Assembly (NCBI GenBank): GCA_964020975.1
Contig: OZ026616.1
Coordinates: 80,634,474 to 80,698,473 of the forward strand
Direction: 5' to 3'
DNA from: Hermodice carunculata
Taxonomy: Eukaryota > Annelida > Polychaeta > Eunicida > Amphinomidae
DNA length: 64,000 nt
Shown: piece by piece, positions 31,579-44,342 of the stretch
Position numbering within the stretch: position 1 is the first letter of the stretch
Layout: each line of letters opens with the position of its first letter
The notes under the pieces: generated by a model
The model's database searches: none
Told to the model about the DNA's origin: nothing
Seen by the model: only the letters and a program-made list of their open reading frames with translations
Position numbers and translations under genes: made by a program

Positions 31579-32489
31579 CATGCATCTCCATGTTACAACT
31601 ATAAACAATTATTCATGCCATCTGACACATAAATACAATAGCCACATATAACATGTCACACTGTATTACTTTTTAAAACCTATATTACAGTATAATACAG
31701 GTTGGAATATAATGGTCCTGGCCTCAAAGACCCTGATGCATGTGCTTCCCTGACTGAAAAGATATCCATCTGATACTGTGCATACATGCAGTTCATCTCT
31801 GTTATTAATACACATTTTGAAACACCACCTATTTGGGGGTTCCTGTCCTTTTTAGTTTGTTTTGTTTTTTTGTTTTTTGTTTAATTTGTTCATTCATTTT
31901 TTTTATTTCTAAATTGGAAGCAGTAATACACTGAATAACCAAAAAACGTCCTATGTGAAGTCTTGTTTATATTTTACTACATAGATATTGGTCTTTGTGA
32001 GTCTAACTCTAAAATTGTACTCCTGCAGAAGCTCTGGTTGGAAAGCAAACCTGATATAATACTGGTGCTTGCACCACTGAGGGGACCGTTGTATACAAAT
32101 ATAGGACCGTTTAGGGCAGTAAATATATCTCACCTTCGACATTGGGTAAGCTGACCTTGGATAAAGTTTCGAAGTCAGCTATACTGTGAATTTGCTTTAA
32201 TTTTGCTGTATTCTTTTCTTATTTTTGCTACTTTTGCTCATGGAACGAAATTATGAAAATAACAAGGCCATGGGCCTAAAATGTAATCTGTGGCGGCAGA
32301 CTGACCAGTTGGTCGATTGGTATTTTTGGTACACACATAATTGTGTGTGCATATGATGTGCTTCCAGAATATTTTCCATTTTCTAAAATTTTTGGTGTTG
32401 TACCTTTCATAATTTGTTGCCAAAGAATGGAATACAGTAACAGCTGGCTTGAGAGACCAGGCCAAATTGAGATCACTTTTTCGGACCAA
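31579..32489. other. Unannotated stretch
   Basis: No gene recognised. Overlapping 60-84-codon frames on both strands lack motifs. From about 32240 onward the sequence grades into the old repeat that continues at 32490. Confidence 0.35.
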
Positions 32490-34060
32490 CATATCAAAAT
32501 ATTTTTCTGAACAACAGACCCATGGGCCTAATGCTCTGCTGACAGATGACTAGCAGGTCAGCTGAGCTAAATATTATAAAACATTCACTGGTGTGTGACG
32601 ACCCACGTACACTGCCACCAAGTTTGAGGTGAATCTGACAGACAGTTTCTTCACAGAAGTCCAAAACGTGAAAAAGCATTAGAATACCCATTGACTTGCA
32701 TAGTAATCTGACAATAAGAAAGGTGCTTTTACCAATAAGTACCCGAATTGAAAACATCGCTCAAAATGAGGAAACCATAGTAATGCCACCTAGTAAACAA
32801 CTTTGTTTGACAATTTCACATGGAGCATACCCACAAAGTTTCAGCTCAATCTGAGTGACGGTTCTGGAGAAGTCGAAAATAGTGAAAACAATAACATGTG
32901 CAACACCAAGGTTCAAGTAGTTCTCAAGCTATGATAAAGAGTAAAATTCATGTATGTTGCACTGCGACCCCAGAAACGAGATCAAGGTCATTCATGTAGT
33001 GTCTAAGCGTGACCTTCATACAGAAACATTAACCTGCTGCATCACACTAATAACTGAAAACAGATCTCAAGTTATCAAGTAAACAGTAAATTTCGTGTCA
33101 GTTGTCCTGCGAATTAGCATTAGAATGCCCATTGACTTACATAGTAATCATAGGAAAGCTCCATTGACAGGTAAGTATCGTAATTGAAAAAAATTCATAA
33201 AAATCAGGAATCCCAAAGCAGTGCCACCTAGTGAACAGCTGTGTTTGACCCTTCCACAAGAACATATCCATCACATTTCAGCTTAATCTGAGAGACAGTT
33301 CTGAGAACAAGTGAAAAATCGCAAAACCATACAAAAAAAAATCATTAAAAAAAATAGAAAAAATTGCAGCGCCACCTGGTGAACAAATTTGGAACTATGT
33401 GTCCCTGGGAGTGTCTATGTACGATACCAAAGCAATTGGGTGAACAGTTTCAGAGGAGAAGAATTTTTAATGTTTGTCCCAAAAAAGAACCAAAAAAATG
33501 ATAAAAAATCCAAAAATCAATGGAGCGTGACCATTTGAACAAACTTGGTAGAAATCCACCCAAGGCACATTCCCACCAAGTTTGAAGTAAATCTGGCCCA
33601 AATTATTTAAGTTATAAGCATTACAAGATATTCCCATGTTAAACTTTCCTACTAAAACTTTTGTAAAGATTTTTGAAAAAAAAAATCATAAAAAAAATTC
33701 AAAAGTCATTGGAACAAGCCTGGTAGACACCCACCCAGGGTACATTGCCACCAAGTTTGAAGTTAATCTGGATGATGGTTTTGGAGAAGAAGTTGAAAAT
33801 GTAAATTGGCATTAGAATGCCCCTTGACTTACATAGTAATCGATAGGACAGGTACATTCACTGAAAAAGAGCCGAATTGAAAAAACTGTAAAACATCAGG
33901 AATCCGCAGCAGCCCCACATAGTGAACAACGTTGTTTGACCCTTCTACAAGGAACATATCCACCATGTTTCAGCTTAAGCTGAGTGAAAGTTCTAGAGAA
34001 GAAGTCAAAAATAGCTATAACACAAAAAATTCCTAAAAAATTGCGAGTCAAAAAGCCATG
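32490..34060 (-). repeat. Old dispersed repeat, several diverged units
   Basis: Ordered words such as CACCAAGTTTGAAGTTAATC, GACAGTTCTGGAGAAG, CATTAGAATGCCCATTGACT and TACATAGTAATC recur about every 300 to 400 bp, heavily diverged and mixed with A-rich stretches. One further unit lies at 8990-9420. No open frame is kept. It resembles intronic repeats common in marine invertebrates. Confidence 0.55.
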
Positions 34061-34263
34061 TTACAGGTGGTTACTTTACTCAGGAACTTCAATACAAGAC
34101 TGTAATGTTATAAGATATTAGCACTTCTATTCTGCGGAGTCCTGGACAGTTAAATAGCGTTGGTGAGACCTAAAACAAATGTCGTGTTTCCTGTTGCAGC
34201 AAAGCACAAAAGTAGAGTAGGTAGGCAGGTAGTGATTCTTTTTTTTTTTTCAATGTTTTTTCA

Positions 34264-34317
34264 ACAGTTTATAATGTGAATTATAAATCACAGTTTATAA
34301 TTCACATTATAAACTGT
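34264..34317. repeat. Perfect AT-rich palindrome, 24-bp arms
   Basis: ACAGTTTATAATGTGAATTA and four further bases are followed by a 6-base loop and the exact complement ending TTCACATTATAAACTGT. No mismatch by eye. Confidence 0.9.
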
Positions 34318-34949
34318 GAATCTCTGAATCACAATGTGATTTGAGTTATCTGATATCAACATTCTATTGAATTCCAAAAATTATTTAATGATTTTCTGAC
34401 AAATTCTAGAAAATTATAAACAAAAATTATTCTTGACAAACATGACACTGGCACTGCATCTTTTTGATGATGCAAACAAAATTTTCACGGAGGCAATTAG
34501 CTTTCAATCTATTTTAATATATTTTAATTTGTTTATTGTATTGGTTGATTGATTTAAAAGTATATGTTCGAGTGTCGGCCTCCCTTGCATTTCAATGAAA
34601 TAAAACTAAACTTTCAAATTTCAAGTATATTACAGAATGATTGCTTCAAATATATCTTTGGCATCCTTTCCTCGTTGGATGACGTGTGGTCGGTAAAAGA
34701 CAGTGAAAGATGAAAAATGATACATGTTGGAACTTGTGCATCTCAATATGACAATCTGCCAGAGTAGTAAATGGAGAAATATGTTAATTTTCTTTATAAA
34801 TTCATTATAATATCTAAAGCCTGCAGTGCTATAACTCAGCTGTTAATTTCACATTCTTTTGACATGGGGGGTGGGGGGCCTCAAGTATTCTTATGTACAG
34901 GTACTTTTTATTTCAATTCCATTAAATTGATTTGATATCCTACATCCCA
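34318..34949. other. Unannotated stretch
   Basis: AT-rich, no gene or bounded repeat recognised. Confidence 0.35.
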
Positions 34950-36040
34950 ATGGGAGCCCCACGGCACGCAGAAATATTCATCGGCTCTCGCTTTGCATCG
35001 CGTATGCTGGGGCCTCATTTGGGTTGCGGTGAAATTGCGATCGTTTGAACACTCTATCCGGTGCTAGAATACAACAGATTCTGTCATTCTATGCGGCCAG
35101 TGCTCTGATATGCCTTCTATATTAAACTTTGGTCTTTCTTTCTTGTCTATGCAATCCAAAGAACTCGACACAACAATCCCCAGATTCGTTCTCGTGCAAA
35201 CAGATGACCGTACATCTCCATTTGTATGCCCGGATATGCAAACTCAAGAATTTGGGTTAATTTATTCAGCCTTCAGCAGGGAAGCGCAAGCCCGTCTTCC
35301 CGTTCTGTATTGCGGTAACATGTGCCGAAGTTTTCGAACAAAGTCTGCCTTACGAAATAGCCTCTCATAAAAGATGTTCCCAAAAATTTAACCAAAAGTC
35401 AATAGTATTACGCACTTTCTTTCGTTATGGCCGATGTAAACACAAGCAGAACGTCGACCAACATGTGGAGCGATGTGCCATTGTGCGCACGCATGTAACT
35501 CTGACTGCATACGCCACGCCCACGGGTGACCGCTTGGACTTGGGGAAAGTTCCTTTGTCTCCGATGGCATGGTTGTACTGGCATCAAGGTTGGATAATTA
35601 CGCACTAATATTAGAACACTTGTGTACACACAGATAAGAAAAAGCCTCTTATTAAAAGATGTACCCCACAAATTTACAAACGACCTGCAGCTAAACTTTC
35701 TTCACGACATAAAGGCGCGTTTTTTCGGGTGAAACGATCCCCTAATGGCAACAAGTGGATATTTTCAGACTTCTGAGAGCGGCCCTTGACCCATATATCA
35801 ACTTCGCATCAAGTTTTCAACTAAATTGAATTAATTGATGACTTACAAATGGTTCTTTTCAAGCTCTTCAGACCCGCAACCTGAACAATTGGGCCTTAAA
35901 CCTCAAATTCCCGTTCAGAAACTTGGATATCCCCATTTTTTTTTGGCATTGCCAAGCAACACGTAAACAAAGATGGCCGCCAAAACTGATTGTAATATCT
36001 GTGGCTTCGCCACAGATAAAAACACAGTGAAATAGTTTTT
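34950..36040. other. CpG-richer segment, possible promoter or young insert
   Basis: CpG is visibly more frequent here than in the flanks (for example CTCTCGCTTTGCATCGCG near 34985, and many more to 35770). At 35973 an ATG in AAGATGGCCGCC, close to a YY1/initiator-type context, opens a 20-codon frame with a CxxCG pair and a stop. ATCTGTGGCTTCGCCACAGAT near 35997 is a perfect 9-bp hairpin. No promoter element is certain. It could equally be a relatively young transposon. Confidence 0.3.
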
Positions 36041-36211
36041 TAACATTGTATGAATAGGAATTATGTCCAAAGCAGTGAAATTAAAACTACAGTGAAATGT
36101 CAAAAATAAAAAAAAATGTAAAATTTTAAACACGCAAAAATAAAGCAATTTACAGTATACAGTAATAAATTGTTGAACATAAAATGCAGCATCCAAAAGC
36201 AAATAAGTTTA

Positions 36212-37830
36212 CAGGGGTCACATTAAGGATTTTTCAGTGTGGGTCCGTTGGACCCGTCTTTCTTCTTTTTCAGGAAAAATATTGAGTCCATGGACTGAAT
36301 CGATGGGTCCAGTCTGAACTTGTGCTAACTAGACTTCATTTTGTGTGATTTGATTGATTTTATTTGCTATGATCAGCATAAAGTGATGCGTGAGTTTACA
36401 TAAAAATGTTAAATAGATGAAACATGCAGGTAACTTAAGCCTAGAAACAAACATAAAATACGGTCTATATGCTACTGCAGGCAAATCATAATTATAATTA
36501 AGATTGAATACAAAGTTACCAATGTGCCAATGTAAAAGAGTTTAATTACTAAAAGTTTTTTGATTGTGCCAAAGATGGATTCAGTCTATCCAGGGACCTG
36601 CTATTAAGACTAACTCTATAACACGTCTCTAGTCTACCAACCTATGGTGTGTGAAGTGGTCTTAACCCCTAGCACACTGCCACTGTGCCAGTGTCTGTTA
36701 TCGCACACCGTGTCGGCGTGTGCCATCCGGCAGTTTTTAACTCTCTTGCACAAGCGGCATGCATATTGAACACACATAGGCTCTGTTATTTTTGCGACTC
36801 ATTCCACGTGATGAAATGGTCAGAAATTACATAATTTATATTTCTATGCACTTTCTATTTCAATTTACTTGAAGGTGTCAAGAGTCTGACCTTAAGTGCG
36901 GTCACTTTTTTTACTAAGTAACACGGTACAGGCCGTGCAACACAACACAAGCGAGTGTACACAGCCTGTCACAGGCATGGATGGTTTGCCGCTATGTTGT
37001 ACATATATTTTTTTCAGCCTGCGATCGTGAATTTCATTCCTCTCTTGTTCTGTCATACAGATTTGTTCCATTCAAACAATTCAATAAAATCAAAGCAACA
37101 AAATTTTGTTAAAAATCGCCAACGACAACGTGACGGATAGGAGACAGCAATCAACAACACATGATCAAATTATGTTTACTCAAATCTTCGCTTCGTCCAC
37201 ATGTGACTGTGCGGTGACTAATCTGCGTATTTTCCCTGCCTTCCATTAGGAATTTTCATTCGTGCCTTTATCTGTATCTAGATTTGTTCGATGGAAGTCT
37301 TTTTGGTGAAAATATGATGTGGAAATTTAACATCTTGGTCCCATAATCTTCGCTTTAATACGACTTATTCCTCCCCAACATAGCGGACATGAGACAGGCA
37401 CATGTATGGGCAACAATGAGTTCGATTGGATAGTGAGCGGCACGTGATCAAATCCACCCAATGAGGAACCTGGAAATGCTCTCAGCGCATTTATAATGAT
37501 GTGAAATGACGTAAAATTTTGCAGGAATACCCCATGAATATTTTTTCTTAGCAAATAAGAGAGCTTGTTACATACAAAGACGAACATCAGAGAATTCCAC
37601 CAGTATAATGCGTAATCATGGTCATGGTGGACGATGCAAAACATCGTGACCGCAAAGGTGCAAAGTTACTAAGTTTGGGGTAATATTTGCAGTTGTATCA
37701 TTCAAAATGCATTTTATTTCTTGTGAGTGCGTCCAGAGAGACGCAAAATGACAATGTTTTATTGATTTCCAGGGTCTTTTCTTCATTTTTTGCGTCTATA
37801 ACGCAGGACGCACGCTTAATGTGACCCCTG
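36212..37830 (+). mobile_element. 1.6-kb TIR DNA transposon, non-autonomous
   Basis: CAGGGGTCACATTAAG at 36212 is exactly inverted at the right end (CTTAATGTGACCCCTG, to 37830). GTTTA precedes the left end after one A and follows the right end, a possible short target duplication. The CAGGGG start resembles hAT elements, but there is no clean 8-bp duplication. Inside I find only frames up to 105 codons with no transposase motif, so it is a non-autonomous or decayed copy. Confidence 0.65.
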
Positions 37831-37854
37831 GTTTATAAATAATGTGCGGACACT

Positions 37855-38350
37855 GAATTTGCACAAAAGTGACTGTGGGACATTGGAAATTGGGTCAACG
37901 TCACTCATGTTCGAACTTGACCTTGGCCTGATAGAAAACTATGATTATGTGCAATATGAAATCCCTATGGCTTGAAAACTTCTCAAGTTATCATGCCGAC
38001 ACCAAATCCACTAATGTGGCTCTGTGACCTTGGGAATTGTGTCAAGGTCACCCATCTTTGAACATAACCTAGCCCTTACAGGGCACTATAATCTTTACAA
38101 AATAAAAGCCCTAACTCAAAAGCTTCTCAACTTATCACAGAGACACCAAATTAACAAATGTGGCTCTGTGACCTTGGGATTCAGTCAAGGTCACCCATCT
38201 TAAAAGCTTAAGGTAGCCCTTATACAGGACTAAAATCCTGTACAATATGAAAGCCCTAGCTCAAAATCTTCTCAAGTTATCACGCAGAAACAATCTGGAC
38301 GTACGGAACCTGCGATCACTACAGGGGACTCGCCTTTGGAGGTCCCCTGA
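37855..38350 (+). mobile_element. Helentron-like element, second family with about 145-bp core
   Basis: Three units spaced about 145-149 bp carry CTGTGACCTTGGGAATTG, GTCAAGGTCACCCATC, AAAGCCCTAACTCAAAAGC and CTTCTCAAGTTATCAC. The spacing and word order echo the 145-bp unit at 4745. The right end is a hairpin, CAGGGGAC...GTCCCCTG (38322-38349), unlike the CCCGG hairpin of the first family. The left end is not resolved. Confidence 0.6.
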
Positions 38351-38454
38351 TTAACTGTTTCATTGCCAAATTGGACAAACATGAATGTGCTTCAAATTGA
38401 CATAATGATGCTTGTTTCATATTCTTTGTAATCTGATCTTTCATTTAACTCTTT

Positions 38455-38660
38455 CAGTGCCAAGTTTTGGACTGAGTCAACAGCTTTCCTCAGCCTGCTT
38501 TGGGTGCCATGAAAGGGTGTCAAGGAAAGCTGTTGACCTAAACCATTATATTCCCCAGAACTACAGGCTGATACTCGAATGAAAGGTCTTTTTACATGGA
38601 ATGTGAACCTAGCATCCTTATTACAATTGAGATCAGTTAATCTTAAGTAGTTTGACTAGG
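38455..38660 (-). mobile_element. TTAA foldback MITE, GTGCCAA subfamily
   Basis: TTAACTCTTTCAGTGCCAAG, then GGACTGAGTCAACAGCTTTC, with the mirror AAGGAAAGCTGTTGACC; GAATGAAAGGTCTTTTTAC follows. The far end is worn. Confidence 0.7.
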
Positions 38661-39916
38661 TCACCAAAATGTGATCAGGTCAGGAAACAATGTCCAGTTA
38701 CAGCTGAGGTCAATTTGAATTTGTTGTGGCCTGTAAATCATGAGATTCTGCTACAGTCTAACAGTCAGACAAGCTCAAAACAGTACACAATGCAAGTTTC
38801 TTTTGTGTCTGTGTGTGTGGGGGCGGGGGAGGGGGGGATAATTAGTGTCAGTTCAAAAAAAAAATTAATCAGCTATTAAACTGGAACTAATTATAAGCTC
38901 TTTTTCATAAATTTAGCACTTACCTTTGAGAACTTTGTACATGCATGCTCTTTCATCTAATACCATACACTTAATTTTATTTTCTTTTTTAAAAAGCTAC
39001 TGTACTTTACATGCAACAACTGCAAAAAGTTTACTTCAAAACCAGAGCCATGCCCCGGGGGCATGAATGTCTCACCAGCATAATTCAAACCACTCTGAAG
39101 TTTTTCCATAATGCTCATTCAAGCATGATGTAACCAATGAAGTGTGACAGTGATGGTACAAATCTGTAGTGACCATCACTATCAATCAATTACCCAAGTA
39201 TGAAAGCCCTACCCAGTGTAGTTACTGAAATAATGCCACTCCAAAGTTTTTTTGTTGACAGACGGAAAGTGAGTGCTTAGTCTCACCAACAGCTTACCCT
39301 CGCGAGACATAAATAATCTTAATGTCGATAATAATTAATATATTCAATTCACATTCATACTTGACTTGATGTTCTCTTTCAGAAAATATCCACTTTAATG
39401 GTCTTCAGTGGAAACACTGACAGAAATAAGAGCTTTGTGCACCAAGCCCTCCAGCTGATCTGAGTAAGTGAACTTTCCTACCATATATACAGACAGAGCC
39501 TCTGCATAAAAATTACCAGCAACCTCTCACCAAGGTCCCCTTAACAAAACAGCTATGTATATAATGGGCTCCATCAGTTCCATATTATCCCTAAATTAAG
39601 GCCTCCTGCCCTAATAGCCCCCCCCCCCCACTCCCTCCCCCATCATGTGCACGGGGATTTTTCTGCACTCAATTAGGGTCCAAATTTAAGCCTCCATACA
39701 AGTGGTGACACTTTTATCCCCATGATTCCTATGTCAGAATTTCCCAGTGAAGCTGAACAGGCACCAAATTCAATAATACCAGAGACTGCCATTTCAATTA
39801 TTTTGTTTCAAAATCATCCTGACCCCAATTATGTTGTTTCACTTTTTCATAGTGTAGTGGAATTGTTGCACTTATGGACTCTGCCCCCAGAACACTGGAT
39901 ATACCAAGCAATTCCT
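38661..39916. other. Unannotated stretch
   Basis: No gene called. A 33-bp minus-strand segment (38924-38956) sits between AG and a strong GTAAGTGC donor and is open, but it is too short to trust. C and G runs occur near 39621 and 38820. Confidence 0.35.
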
Positions 39917-39991
39917 TTAATACTTCCACACTCCAATCACCTAAAAGCCTCCAAATTGCCATCTGCCTTTATTCTGACCAGAAAGGGTTAA
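39917..39991 (+). mobile_element. Internally deleted foldback MITE, CCATTC subfamily
   Basis: TTAATACTTCCACACTCCAA at the left and CTGACCAGAAAGGGTTAA at the right, only 75 bp apart. The ATTGCCATCTGCCTTT block remains but the palindrome is gone. Confidence 0.55.
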
Positions 39992-40499
39992 TTTACTACC
40001 AGCAATTCAGCAGTATTTTGTCAACGATTCACAGATTTTATCTGTAAAAGTTATAAGTTGCTGTTTCTAGCTGTCAATAACAAAATGAGCCCAGGACCCT
40101 GGGCATTTAATAGAGATGAATTACATGTGCACTCACAGTAACGACATGATGTAATCACACCTTTTTTTTTTTCTTTCTTTTTTCTCTTTTTAATCCCTAT
40201 AATATATATCCTTCCAATGGTCACGTTTCATAGCACATTAAACACACAATAATAATTACAACCCAATGACCTGGACTCAATTCACTATGAAAACATAAAG
40301 CTCTATCATTATAGTTCCAAATAATGAGTCCTCCCTATCATTACAGAGTTACAGATAATGAATCTCCCCTCACTTAGGCTTGTGTAAATTCCAAATATAA
40401 TTATTATAAATATAACGGCCAGTCAAAAATTGGCAATGCGATATACTTGTGAGTTCTCCTCTATGTATTGACAGTTCCATAAAATCTGTAGGAAGCTGC
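39992..40499. other. Unannotated stretch
   Basis: No gene recognised; a T/C-rich tract lies near 40162-40192. Confidence 0.35.
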
Positions 40500-40693
40500 T
40501 GACCCTTTCCCCTTTGAATTAAGGCTGAGTCAACAGCTTTCCTTGCTGTAGGATGGTAGCCAAGTTTTCAACCAATGCTTAGGAGAGCTGTTGATCTGGG
40601 TCACATAAGTCTCATCTACAATTCTTTTTCAACTATTTTCAGACAACATTTGACCCCAGCACGTATTGGCCAGTGTAACAGGAAAAGGGCTAA
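40500..40693 (-). mobile_element. TTAA foldback MITE, diverged
   Basis: GACCCTTTCCCCTTTGAATT, GGCTGAGTCAACAGCTTTCC and CTCATCTACAATTC, ending GGAAAAGGGCTAAAC. The palindrome is only partly kept (GGAGAGCTGTTGATC). Confidence 0.7.
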
Positions 40694-40835
40694 ACTGACC
40701 AATCAGAATGTTTTGAAGACTGGCTTGTGAAGAAGATTTTCTATTGGCCTGGAAGAGCAGGACCAGCTGGAAGGTGTGGCCTACTGAAGGCAACCTTTTA
40801 TTTCAGGACCAAATCATGTAAAACAAGAAATTCTT

Positions 40836-41085
40836 CAACTCATTCCATAGCAGTCCCTGATTTGTCCATATATTTACCTAGATTTAAGATGACAATTGCA
40901 TATTTAAATTCTTCATGAAAAGAGCTTGCATTCAAGTACCAACATACCTATAGTCTTACGTCAGTGGTTCTGGCACTGCCTGGCAAGTCATGCTGCAGCT
41001 GCCACAAGGGCAGCTGCACCATGACTTGCGAGGCAGTGCCAGAACCACTGACCAATGCCTGTCACCATTGTATGGAATGAATTAA
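40836..41085 (+). mobile_element. TTAA foldback MITE, CTCATTCC subfamily
   Basis: CAACTCATTCCATAGCAG at the left and TATGGAATGAATTAA at the right. The hairpin pairs GTGGTTCTGGCACTGCCTGG with CCAGAACCAC and GCAAGTCATG with CATGACTTGC around GCAGCTGCC/GGCAGCTGC. Confidence 0.8.
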
Positions 41086-41950
41086 CCACCACAATTTGCA
41101 AAGACTGGCATAGGACTAAAACCACCTTAACTTCCATTCATGCTATAGAGACTGACCATCTGAACCAGGAAGCGTAACCTTTAATCCTCAATACATGTAT
41201 ACCAATACAGAAAAAAAAAACATCTACACCAGGGATTTTTACTTTCACTCCTCAAATACCATTACAGGAACAAACCATCTAAACAAATGATTCTCATATC
41301 CTTAATGTTCATAAAGTATTAATTAAGTGTAATTCATTAACTGATTTCAAACAATATGCTCATATTCACAATGGGTGATGTCTGGTTACCCTGAATCCTG
41401 TTACTTTTTATTTCAAACCTGATAAACCATCAAGGCTGCCACTACTATACAGGGACAATTATGAGATAGCTACTACTTTACGAGGACAATTACACATGCA
41501 CGTATTAAATGGTACTCAATCAGGCTATCAGATGTGGCATGATAAACCCTAAGGTTACAGCATTTAATGACAGGTGTTTCACAGACAATGTCCTGCAGCA
41601 ACGTGGATTTTAACCATATCACACAGCACATCTACAAGCTTATTATTCCTTTTCCTGTGTTTTTGTCCACATGTAGTGTTTGAAAATTAAAAGCCACTGT
41701 TGTTGATTAAGTTCAGGTGCATTAGATTGACCCCTGTGACCTATCAAGCAAACATCAAACTGTTACTTGTACAATGTTCTGTATGCTATGGTGACCGGCA
41801 ATGCCTCTTGAGAAGGACCATGTTATAGCCAAGCACAACACGGAGCAAACTCTCATATCTACCTTCTCTCCAACCCCTACCCTCAACTACCCCATTGTCC
41901 TTCCGCCACAAACTCATCAGACACATCAGAGTTTGTGTAATATACGCGAT
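41086..41950. other. Unannotated stretch
   Basis: No gene or bounded repeat recognised. Confidence 0.35.
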
Positions 41951-42380
41951 CATACACTTTGGTGTAAATATGGCCTGAAAGAAAAACAAGGCATTGTGGA
42001 AGGGGGGTAACTGGTCAGTATGCTGGTACAGGTAATTATTTTTCTAGAGTACGCAGTACGGAAAATAAAAATCTTTCAAAATTTTGGATAGTACAAAGTA
42101 CATAAAATAAGAGGGCTTCCAGTACACCAGTACCGTAAATAAAAAGCCCCAGTATACCAGTACGGGAAACCCCTTACCCACCCTCATTGTGGAGTGGATG
42201 TGTCCATACACTTTGGTGTAAATATAGTCCAACACAAAAAAGAGTACTAGTGTAAAGGCCTACATACAGCTTGGTACAAATAAAGCAGGAGTGAAAAAAG
42301 GAGCTGTACTATTGTTAAGGTTCATACACTTTGGTGCAAATATGGCCAGCCAGAAAAGAGTTGTACTGGTGTGTAAGTCC
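41951..42380. repeat. Irregular repeat with CATACACTTTGGTGTAAATA
   Basis: CATACACTTTGGTGTAAATA or close variants occur near 41951, 42206, 42265 and 42325, each followed by a GGCC- or CAGCC-like word and AAAAGAG. Unit lengths vary. Confidence 0.6.
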
Positions 42381-42436
42381 ACCGGTAGGGTGATTTACCT
42401 TCACCTATGTCTGTTTATGCAGTGCAGGCAAGATAT

Positions 42437-42511
42437 TGCCACCACCACCACCACCACCACCACCGCCACCCCCCCCCCACACACACACTCTCTCACACCC
42501 ACACACCAACA

Positions 42512-42543
<32 letters not shown>
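42437..42543. repeat. ACC and CA microsatellites
   Basis: About nine ACC triplets, then a C run, then alternating CA dinucleotides to 42541. The 144-codon minus-strand frame reading Val/Cys runs is an artefact of this tract. Confidence 0.9.
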
Positions 42544-42544
<1 letters not shown>

Positions 42545-44105
42545 TGTAGCCAGCTTATAACAGGCAAAATGATTCCATGATAATACCACACCCCTGAACA
42601 AAGATATATAGTGTCCCACAACTGTAGGTATATAAATGTCTCTGTGCCCCTGCAGGCAACACTTTATCCCTGCACAGATGCAGGACTGTCCTTGTATGCA
42701 AGACACGGCATCCACACAAGGCAACAAGTGTGTCCAAATACATAGAATACAGTATCTCCATAAAGACAGAGGTCTGTCCATGCTCAGGCAAGCTGACTGC
42801 TGGGCCGAAAACAATATTCCCTGAATCATATACACTGCAGGATGGCCACGTTTCTATACAAACATGCACTTTGTGCTGTTACATGATACTTATGTAACAA
42901 AGTACAGTACATAAATATAACAAACATTGACAAAATATGTACTGCATAGACAGCCAGACACCCAGCTCAGGCTCAAGCATCCTCATCTGTCAGTGCCTTA
43001 CATACTATGATCCCAGTAGTGACTGTCAGGGCAATTTATAGACAGGAGGGTCATCCAAAATGTCTGGGTGCAAAGGAGGGTCAACCAAGAAGTTTGGGTG
43101 CAAAGGTGATGGAATCCCACCCAGACAACACCTGCACACCCATCTATCTACACAGGCCTTCAATGTCTGTCTTATGTAGTGGGCAACACAGAATTCCCAG
43201 CACCAGTATATACACTGTATTAGGCAACACAGAATTCATGCCATATATGCATGCATACTTCACTTCAGCTGATGCCTGCAATCCAGTGAATCCAAATATG
43301 CACACTGAAAGCTGTACGCCCCAAACTAACTTTTTTTAGTCCAGTGGACATGACATGAGACAAAGTAATACATCTATCCTCCCTTCCCTATATCAACAGT
43401 TATAAAGTCAAGGTTCATTTACTGCAGATCAGGTTTACCAATTTGACTGGTACAATGCAGCAAATTTACAAGATCATTTGAACATATAATGATAACAACA
43501 ATCATTATCATCATCAATTGACACAGCACCAAATGCTTCCTATGCACTTGCCATAAAATCTCATGACTGAACAAAATTAAAATTTGTGGGATATTCAACA
43601 AGATGAAATTTATGATCTAAAATATCAAAATATTGCTTGCAACATGTTCTAAAAAGAAGTTTTTTGTCTTTTCTTTTTTTTTTTTTTTTTTTTTAATTAT
43701 GTATCAAAGCATCATATTTTCTTAGGTTCATATGGGATTGCATTACAGTTGCGGACCACAATCACTGAACGATCCAGAGGAGAACTTTTTGTTTTCCATT
43801 CAACTACAAGCCTGTTCACTACACTATTAGACCATCATCCATTTCTTGAAGGGCTTGCAGGACAATCATTTGTTTCTTAAATAATCTGGACATCTCATTG
43901 GAACCATTTTAAACTAATGTTACAATTTCAGACTTTATGCAAAGCAGGAATCATAACCAATGTGATGTTATCAGCACTTCAACAGCACTGTCATATTTAT
44001 TCAACACGAGTCCACTGGAACAATCCAAGGAGTAAAACACGTAAAACAAACTTCTTCACCAAACATGCAAGTTTAGCACTCTCCTCAGACAGTATCTTGG
44101 TCTAT
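42544..44105. other. Unannotated stretch
   Basis: No gene recognised. There is a short duplication AAAGGAGGGTCAACCAAGAA near 43050-43105 (GTCTGGGTGCAAAGG twice) and a T-run near 43672-43694. Confidence 0.35.
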
Positions 44106-44342
44106 TTAACACTTTCCTGCTCAATTCATCCAACAGTGCCCGGCTGAAAGTTGTCATCTGCTTTAACTTTTACTCAAGTTTCTCATTATAAGAAAACATA
44201 TTTGCTAAGATTTGCATGTGAGACCATTCATATGGCATGCCCTAGGTCAATAGCTTTCCTTGGCACAGGATGTGTGCAATAGGCCAAACTCACACCAAAG
44301 AAATCTATTGACTCAGTCATACTCTGACCAGGAGAGCCTTAA
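44106..44342 (+). mobile_element. TTAA foldback MITE, CCATTC subfamily, diverged
   Basis: TTAACACTTTCCTGCTCAATTC at the left and CTGACCAGGAGAGCCTTAA at the right. The core pairs GTCAATAGCTTTCCTTGGC with CCAAAGAAATCTATTGACTC. Note AATAG on the left and CTATT on the right: the same change in both arms. Confidence 0.75.

Noticed and set aside
42401-42835. 144-codon minus-strand frame with Val/Cys runs
   Set aside because: Produced by ACC and CA microsatellites.
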